16,232 nt of DNA from RGZA01 sp964568585 (GTDB lineage: Bacteria > Pseudomonadota > Alphaproteobacteria > UBA9219 > RGZA01): the NCBI GenBank assembly GCA_964568585.1, contig CAZMQI010000043.1, positions 1 to 16,232 on the forward strand. Reading direction: 5' to 3'. Made by a program: the position numbers and the translations under genes. Below, piece after piece: positions 14,347 to 16,232 of the stretch. Each line of letters starts with the position of its first letter. Position 1 is the stretch's first letter. The notes beneath the pieces are model-generated. The model did not search any database. It was not told the DNA's origin and saw only the letters and a list, made by a program, of their open reading frames with translations.

Positions 14347-16232
14347 CTACCCGATTGGCTCAATATTTATTGCCTTAAATCGCTCATTCAGCGCAGCGAT
14401 GGCTGTTTTAACGGCTGGTTGCCAAGCATCAAGTGTGGATTGTTCTGCGCGCCCGGTTTCTTTGCACTGTTTTTCGATTGCCATGGCAAGTGCGGATAAA
14501 CGACCAAGCCCAAAGCTTAATGTGCTGCTCTTTAATGAATGTGCATGGCGTTTCGCATCTTCCCATTGCTGCGCGTTTGCGGCGTCCAGCATCGCGGAAC
14601 CTGTCGCTATTAAATCAGCGTAGAAATTTTTTGAAAACGGGGCGAGGATTTCAACGCCTAAATCTTTTACGATTTGGTTGAAATGCTCATCGCTAATTTC
14701 TGCAACAGCTTCTTGAACGGCTTCTTGTTCTGAAACTAGCTCAGGATATGTTTCCTCCGTTGTTCCGCTACTGTTCTTGCTCATCCACAATGCCACACGT
14801 TGCAACAGCATCTCCTTTGATAATGGTTTTGTTATATAATCATTCATACCAATTGACAGGCATTCTTCGCGGTCGCCGCGCATCGCATGTGCGGTCATGG
14901 CGATAATCGGGACATCAGGCTTTCCGGGTAAAGCTCTGATGGCTTTAGTTGCCGCTAATCCATCCATCTCCGGCATGGCTATATCCATAAACACGACGTC
15001 GTAATTTTTTGCCTGCACAGCGGCGACGGCTTTGCGGCCATTGTCCACCACATCAACTTTATGCCCGCCTTGTTTTAAGAATGCCTCCGCAATCATCTGG
15101 TTGGTGGGGTTATCTTCCACCAATAAAATGTTGGCAACCTTATCTGAAATAGAGATATCACCTGCATATTCGATGTCGTGTGCGGCACCCTTGCCTTCAA
15201 TGAGCGGGAAGTAGAACCAGAAGGTTGACCCTTTACCTATTGCGCTTTGTACCCCTACATCGCCGCGCATCATGCTGGTCAAGCGGCGACAAATGGCGAG
15301 GCCAAGTCCGGTGCCTTCAAAACGGCGGGTATAGGAACCATCCACCTGGCTGAATTCGCGGAATAGATAGCTTTGGGACTCTTCACTAATGCCCATGCCT
15401 GTATCACTGACTTCAAAGCGTAGCATGCGTGTGCGTCCGCCAGACGTGTGCTGGAATTCTTCCTTCACCGTCAATGTCACGCTGCCTTTATCAGTAAATT
15501 TTATAGCGTTCGATAAAAAATTAAGCAGGATTTGGCGTAGACGTGCAGGGTCGGTATGCAGGATGGATGGAATGGTGTCTTGAACGGTATAGGAAAGCTG
15601 TAATTTCTTTTTATCAGCCAATGGACGAATAAGCCCGAATAAATTTTTCAGCAAGACATGAATATTGAAATCCGAATATTCCAATTGCAATTTTCCGGCT
15701 TCAATCTTGGAATAATCCAGAACGTCATTCACAATCACCAGCAGGCTTTCGGCAGAACTTTGTACAATGCCTGTCAGATGCAGTTGTTTTTCGTCCAGCT
15801 GCGTATCATTCAGTAGTGTCATCGTGCCCAAGATACCGTTGATTGGCGTTCTGATTTCATGGCTCATCATTGCAAAAAAGCTATTTTTCAAACGTTCCGC
15901 TTGGTTGGCGCGTTCCAGTAGTTCGCCACGGCGAAACAAATCGACCAGCAAAAAGATAATCATCAGCGTGCCAAGAATGACGAAAATCAGGCTGATGCCA
16001 AGGAGGTAGCTTTCTTTTGAACGCAGTTCGCCAAGGATGGTATCGATCTTATTGCGATGAAAATACTGCGTGATTTTATCGATGTCATAAAAATGTGCAG
16101 CTGCATTATGAAGATATGCTGATAGTTCTTTGATGACTTTTGGATCGCGCAAACCGGATTTGCTCTCCAGTTCCTCCATGCCATCCAGCGTGCCATAGAT
16201 GCTAACGAAGTTCTGGGTCAAATCATTACTGT
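14347..16232 (-). CDS. Hybrid histidine kinase, HisKA-HATPase-REC-HPt (5' end beyond window)
   Basis: The frame is open to the right edge, so the true start is outside the window. Residues are numbered here from a TTG codon at 16221. Residues 1-71 are a helical, probably periplasmic sensor remnant, and a membrane helix lies at about 73-95. HisKA has the H-box AMMSHEIRTPINGI with phospho-acceptor H121. The ATPase domain has an N-box with N238 (NFLSNAIKF), G1 DTGMG (273-277) and G2 GTGLGLAI (303-310). The receiver domain (about 364-478) has ED (369-370), acceptor D413 (FMDIAMPEMDG), T443 and K465. A C-terminal HPt domain (about 508-615) has H561 in AHSLKSS. All phosphorelay residues (His-Asp-His) are present, so the protein can pass phosphate to a separate receiver, which is not in the window. 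The organisation resembles BarA/TorS-type kinases. The signal is unknown. Confidence 0.94.
   Translation of the reverse strand, partial: SNDLTQNFVSIYGTLDGMEELESKSGLRDPKVIKELSAYLHNAAAHFYDIDKITQYFHRNKIDTILGELRSKESYLLGISLIFVILGTLMIIFLLVDLFRRGELLERANQAERLKNSFFAMMSHEIRTPINGILGTMTLLNDTQLDEKQLHLTGIVQSSAESLLVIVNDVLDYSKIEAGKLQLEYSDFNIHVLLKNLFGLIRPLADKKKLQLSYTVQDTIPSILHTDPARLRQILLNFLSNAIKFTDKGSVTLTVKEEFQHTSGGRTRMLRFEVSDTGMGISEESQSYLFREFSQVDGSYTRRFEGTGLGLAICRRLTSMMRGDVGVQSAIGKGSTFWFYFPLIEGKGAAHDIEYAGDISISDKVANILLVEDNPTNQMIAEAFLKQGGHKVDVVDNGRKAVAAVQAKNYDVVFMDIAMPEMDGLAATKAIRALPGKPDVPIIAMTAHAMRGDREECLSIGMNDYITKPLSKEMLLQRVALWMSKNSSGTTEETYPELVSEQEAVQEAVAEISDEHFNQIVKDLGVEILAPFSKNFYADLIATGSAMLDAANAQQWEDAKRHAHSLKSSTLSFGLGRLSALAMAIEKQCKETGRAEQSTLDAWQPAVKTAIAALNERFKAINIEPIG

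Noticed and set aside
16219..16221. TTG at 16221 as the true start of the hybrid kinase
   Set aside because: The frame stays open to the window edge, and only one membrane helix and a partial sensor region are visible, so the real start is most likely outside.
1..16232. CRISPR arrays, insertion sequences, phage genes
   Set aside because: No regularly spaced repeats, transposase, integrase or phage structural motif was found on reading both strands.

Overview
The window looks like chromosomal DNA of an alphaproteobacterium with moderate GC content. This is an inference from gene content (lptF-lptG head to head with pepA-holC, a large HAMP coiled-coil protein, a HisKA-REC-HPt hybrid kinase) and not from any marker gene. 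Almost all of it is coding, and only pepA and holC are on the plus strand. No insertion sequence, phage gene, CRISPR array or rRNA was seen.

Layout. 1-1708 (-): the 5' part of a large polytopic membrane protein with GT-C glycosyltransferase features, running off the left edge. 1715-3919 (-): lptG and lptF, the permease subunits of the lipopolysaccharide exporter, in one operon with the GT-C gene. 3920-4012: a compact divergent promoter region. 4013-5964 (+): pepA (leucyl aminopeptidase) and holC (DNA polymerase III chi). 5961-9884 (-): a run led by tRNA-Val(GAC), then a TviB/WecC-type nucleotide-sugar dehydrogenase with a TTG start, a CapI-type nucleotide-sugar epimerase, an MltG-like lytic transglycosylase and a seven-segment PQ-loop/SWEET-like membrane protein. 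The last gene collides with holC, and their stop codons overlap. 9958-13026 (-): a 1022-residue membrane-anchored HAMP coiled-coil protein. 13145-14212 (-): a protein joining a GvpL/GvpF-like domain to a C-terminal J-domain. It is preceded by a possible 15-codon leader ORF whose stop overlaps its start. 14347-16232 (-): a hybrid histidine kinase truncated by the right edge.

How the genes may work together. The left half is mostly about the cell envelope: LPS export, a probable glycosyltransferase, uronic-acid nucleotide sugars and peptidoglycan glycan-strand termination. The right half is signalling-like: a phosphorelay kinase, a GvpL/F-J fusion and an MCP-like coiled-coil membrane protein that lacks the chemotaxis tip. 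The GvpL/F-J gene has no gas-vesicle genes near it in this window. Its upstream region carries a convergent pair of consensus DnaA-box sequences and an inverted repeat linking the leader-ORF start to the gene's own start. This segment is the best candidate in the window for something undescribed.
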